Of a DNA stretch of 63,413 nucleotides, positions 61,090-63,413 are shown in pieces (position 1 is the first letter of the stretch; every line of letters starts with the position of its first letter). The stretch is taken from IMG/VR virus record IMGVR_UViG_3300017767_000008, positions 1 to 63,413 of that record; one strand, given 5' to 3'. This DNA is from a virus. Below the pieces are notes generated by a model. The model was given only the letters and a program-made list of their open reading frames with translations. It did not search any database and had not been told where the DNA came from. The position numbers and the translations under genes are program-made.

Positions 61090-62175
61090 ATGGTCAGAAG
61101 GTACGACGTGCGAGGCACGAAACAACCTTTTGTGGAAAAGCATTCTTCTTCTAATCGAACAAAAGCAGAATCTATTGCTGCTGCTGAAAGAGATGGCGGC
61201 AACTTAGCGAGAGTAGTTCCGAAGGGTCAAGGCTGGAAGGTTATGACGAATCCTAATCGTTTAGGAAAGAAAGTAAAAGGAATTTTCAATCGCAAAAAAG
61301 CACCAGAGCCTCGAATCGAAGTTGGCAACAAATCTCAAGCTACAACGGTTGGAAAAAGAACTTACAACAAAGAAAAAGACGTAGCGCAAGAAGACTATGA
61401 TCGGATAAGGCGATTTTCATTTATTGTTGGAACGGTACACTTGATTTCTGGTTTAATCATGGTTGCTTTCGCTAACACTGATTTTGTGATTTCGATAATC
61501 AGCACTTTCGCTGCAGGTCCTCCTGGTTGTTTCGAATCGGGAGAATGCACACCCTTTACTTTGGTTAATTATGATGCTATTTTGGCTTATTGGGTTGCTA
61601 CTTTTTCTTTGCTATCTGCATTTTTCCATTACTTGACGATTGTTCCGGGCGTGTTTGAGATTTACCAGCGCGACTTAGAGCGTGGGAGAAATTTGTTCCG
61701 TTGGGTCGAGTATTCATTGTCTGCAACTGTTATGATTCTAATTATCATGCTTCTTTCTGGATTAAACAACTTAACTGCGCTAGTCGCTATCGCTGGAGCT
61801 AACGTAGGAATGATTCTCTTTGGTTGGCTTGGCGAAACAATGAACCCAATAGATCGGGAAAAAACCGATTGGACCCCTTTCATCTTTGGTTGCATTGTAG
61901 GTGTTTTCCCCTGGATTGCGATATGGGGTTCTTTGATTCTTAACCTAGAGCAGTTAGGCGTTGGTTGGGATATGATACCGACGTTTGTTTGGTGGATCAT
62001 CATATCACAATTTTTCTTATTCCAATCATTTGCATTCAATCACGCATTCCAGTATGGAAACTTGTATCCGAATTATCTTTATGGCGAAAGGGTGTATATC
62101 TGGTTGTCATTGATTTCTAAATCGCTTTTGGCGTGGTTCATTTTCGCTAATACTGCGATATTGGGTTCATTGTGA
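61090..62175 (+). CDS. Multi-span membrane protein with N-terminal NARV module, 361 aa
   Basis: Residues 1-58 form a NARV module (RRYDVRGTKQPFVEKHSS, AESIAAAERDGGNLARVVPK, GQGWKVMTNP). A basic linker follows. About six or seven membrane helices come after it (from about residue 112: FSFIVGTVHLISGLIMVAFA; later segments IVPGVFEIY, VMILIIMLLSGLNN, FIFGCIVGVFPWIAIWGSLI, LLAWFIFANTAILGSL). There is a Cys pair in the first external loop (CFESGEC). A tagged membrane protein suggests that one NARV assembly is docked at the membrane. GAAACCATGCTTTTGA, a degenerate late motif, lies about 50 bp upstream. Confidence 0.75.
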   Translation: MVRRYDVRGTKQPFVEKHSSSNRTKAESIAAAERDGGNLARVVPKGQGWKVMTNPNRLGKKVKGIFNRKKAPEPRIEVGNKSQATTVGKRTYNKEKDVAQEDYDRIRRFSFIVGTVHLISGLIMVAFANTDFVISIISTFAAGPPGCFESGECTPFTLVNYDAILAYWVATFSLLSAFFHYLTIVPGVFEIYQRDLERGRNLFRWVEYSLSATVMILIIMLLSGLNNLTALVAIAGANVGMILFGWLGETMNPIDREKTDWTPFIFGCIVGVFPWIAIWGSLILNLEQLGVGWDMIPTFVWWIIISQFFLFQSFAFNHAFQYGNLYPNYLYGERVYIWLSLISKSLLAWFIFANTAILGSL

Positions 62176-62213
62176 AAAACATAGGCTAACTGGAGCATCA
62201 TGTTTTTTTGTCT

Positions 62214-62257
62214 AAAGTGTGCTTTCGAGCATCAGCCCGCATTGATTTTCATATATG
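62214..62257 (+). promoter_or_regulatory. Late promoter 7: conserved motif plus TATA box
   Basis: AAAGTGTGCTTTCGAG (62214-62229) ends 47 bp before ATG 62277, and CATATATG (62250-62257) is centred about 24-27 bp before it. The TTTTCATATAT block is identical to that of promoter 1. Confidence 0.65.
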
Positions 62258-62276
62258 TGGGCTCAATGGTTAATCT

Positions 62277-63413
62277 ATGTCAAGGGTACGGATTATCGCT
62301 TACTTGATTTGCATTTCTCTTTTATCCGGTGTAGTAGTAGCTGTCGATAGTGACGGTGATGGTGTCGATGATCAATTCGACCCAGACCCGAATAACCCCG
62401 ACAGTGATGGGGATGGATTAGAAGATGGCGAAGAAGATGAAAATGGAAATGGTGAAGTTGATCCGGGCGAAACTGACCCAAATGAAGAAGATTCAGATGG
62501 TGACGGAATTCCTGATGGTGAAGACCCAGAACCTCTCGGACCTGGAGAGGGAGAAGAACCGCCTCCCGAAGACCCTGATGCAGATTCAGATGGTGACGGC
62601 CTTACCGACATGGATGAGCAGAAATTGGGTACAGACCCTAATGACCCCGATACAGACGGCGACGGCATTGGTGATGGCGAAGACTCTGAACCTTTGATTC
62701 CTGATAGTGATGGTGACGGTGTTTCCGATCCATCCGATGTATTCCCTAATGACCCAAATGAACAATCCGATACAGACGGTGACGGAGTAGGCGACAACGC
62801 TGACGCATTTCCAAATGATGCAACGGAAACAACCGATACAGACGGAGATGGTGTAGGCGATAACTCCGATTGGGCGATTAACGACGCTTCGGAATGGGTT
62901 GATAGTGATGGTGATAGTGTTGGCGACAACGCTGACGCATTTCCAAATGATGCAACGGAAACAACCGATACAGATGGCGACGGAGTAGGCGACAACGCTG
63001 ACGCATTTCCAAATGATAAATCGGAAACAACCGATACAGACGGCGACGGAGTAGGCGACAACGCTGACGCATTTCCAAATGATGCAACGGAAACAGCCGA
63101 TACAGACGGCGACGGAGTAGGCGACAACGCCGACGTATTTCCGAATGACAAATTTGAAAACGAAGATTCGGATGGTGACGGGATTGGCAATAATGCTGAT
63201 CCTGACATTGACGGTGATGGTGTCAATAATACTGAAGACGCTTTTCCGTTAGATGGCGATTTGAAGTATGATACAGATGGCGACGGCGTAGGCGATATGC
63301 TTGACAATGACGATGACGGAGATGGTGTCAATGATACAGAAGATGCATTCCCTTTAGATCCAACCGAAACAATGGATTCTGACGGCGACGGGATTGGTGA
63401 TAATTCCGAATCA
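62277..63413 (+). CDS. TSP3-repeat surface protein, N-terminal part (joins 1..384)
   Basis: It starts [20 protein letters not shown] with cleavage near VVAVDS, a signal peptide. Twenty or so DxDGDG calcium-binding repeats follow, including units of 22 residues with a DAFPND linker. The frame is open to the end of the contig and continues at base 1, giving about 465 residues with a C-terminal membrane anchor. Thrombospondin type-3 repeats of this form are abundant in marine Euryarchaeota and in Bacteroidetes. It has the same late promoter type as the other surface and NARV genes. Confidence 0.88.
   Translation, partial: MSRVRIIAYLICISLLSGVVVAVDSDGDGVDDQFDPDPNNPDSDGDGLEDGEEDENGNGEVDPGETDPNEEDSDGDGIPDGEDPEPLGPGEGEEPPPEDPDADSDGDGLTDMDEQKLGTDPNDPDTDGDGIGDGEDSEPLIPDSDGDGVSDPSDVFPNDPNEQSDTDGDGVGDNADAFPNDATETTDTDGDGVGDNSDWAINDASEWVDSDGDSVGDNADAFPNDATETTDTDGDGVGDNADAFPNDKSETTDTDGDGVGDNADAFPNDATETADTDGDGVGDNADVFPNDKFENEDSDGDGIGNNADPDIDGDGVNNTEDAFPLDGDLKYDTDGDGVGDMLDNDDDGDGVNDTEDAFPLDPTETMDSDGDGIGDNSES
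62769..63164 (+). repeat. 66-bp tandem repeats coding for TSP3 units
   Basis: Six successive units of exactly 66 bp begin at 62769, 62835, 62901, 62967, 63033 and 63099. Each codes for 22 residues of the type [20 protein letters not shown] plus two more. Units 1, 3, 4 and 5 are nearly identical in DNA, and units 2 and 6 have diverged. Such in-frame tandem units expand and contract by recombination. Confidence 0.9.
63291..63413. repeat. Terminal direct repeat, second copy
   Basis: Identical to bases 1-123; see the junction entry. After removing one copy the circle is 63,290 bp. Confidence 0.93.

Noticed and set aside
62769-63164. Regular 66-bp repeats as a CRISPR array
   Set aside because: There are no unique spacers; the units are contiguous, in frame and coding.
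62372-63331. Long open frame on the minus strand rich in Ser and Pro (319 aa)
   Set aside because: It is antisense to the TSP3-repeat gene and is produced by the repeat (GATGGCGACGG read backwards gives PSPS patterns). The plus-strand frame has the signal peptide, promoter and meaningful domains.

Overview
The window is a complete circular genetic element of about 63,290 bp. Bases 1-123 are identical to bases 63291-63413, and one reading frame (a calcium-binding-repeat surface protein) runs without a break across that junction. The contig is therefore a closed circle with a 123-bp assembly overlap. Several features point to an archaeal host, most likely marine Euryarchaeota of the Poseidoniales (Marine Group II) type: DGDG thrombospondin-type-3 repeats with the D-A-F-P spacer, large secreted and membrane-anchored proteins, TATA boxes 25-30 bp before start codons (leaderless style), and GAGGTGAT-like ribosome sites. 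The host is an inference; no chromosomal marker is present.

Layout. (1) 375-2349, minus strand: small Cys-rich proteins, a one-helix membrane peptide and a DUF932-like protein. (2) 2496-8015, plus strand: a tightly packed early-type operon whose genes mostly touch or overlap (ATGA or TTGA junctions). It holds many small zinc-ribbon-like proteins, a helix-turn-helix protein and a DnaQ-like 3'-5' exonuclease. (3) 8006-15771, minus strand: a Gp88-like Cys-rich protein, a P-loop ATPase resembling FtsK/HerA or A32 packaging ATPases, a DUF6884-like protein, several membrane proteins and a TspO homologue. (4) 15930-18695, minus strand: probable regulators (ribbon-helix-helix and winged-helix proteins, a zinc peptide), interrupted by a non-coding stretch with CT and TAC microsatellites inside nested inverted repeats. 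(5) 18907 to 384 across the junction, plus strand: the late-type block. It holds giant secreted surface proteins, a microbial-rhodopsin-like seven-helix protein, and a long series of large proteins.

The most striking feature is in blocks 3 and 5. At least 18 otherwise unrelated proteins carry a common 50-70 residue module, here called the NARV module. Its rough pattern is [F/Y]-x-G-K-x-[Y/F], an Ala/Arg-rich helix, G-x-[N]-[A/V]-R-[V/T]-[V/I], then G-W-x-V/N-Y. It sits at the N-terminus, middle or C-terminus. Carriers include an ATP-dependent DNA ligase, an SF2 helicase, a HExxH metallopeptidase, a protein with an embedded TusA domain, a Gp88-like protein and a multi-spanning membrane protein. 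This looks like an element-wide address tag or assembly module, for example for loading proteins into a virion, vesicle or replication compartment.

A second system-level signal is a 16-bp sequence motif (about AAARTGTGCATWTCGG). It lies 47-51 bp before the start codon of at least seven late-block transcription units, just upstream of a TATA-like box. It probably marks one regulon covering the surface proteins and the NARV proteins.

No DNA polymerase, primase, integrase, terminase, portal or recognisable major capsid protein was found by reading. The element could be a divergent virus, possibly an enveloped or pleomorphic one given its many membrane and surface proteins, or a plasmid that spreads in vesicles.
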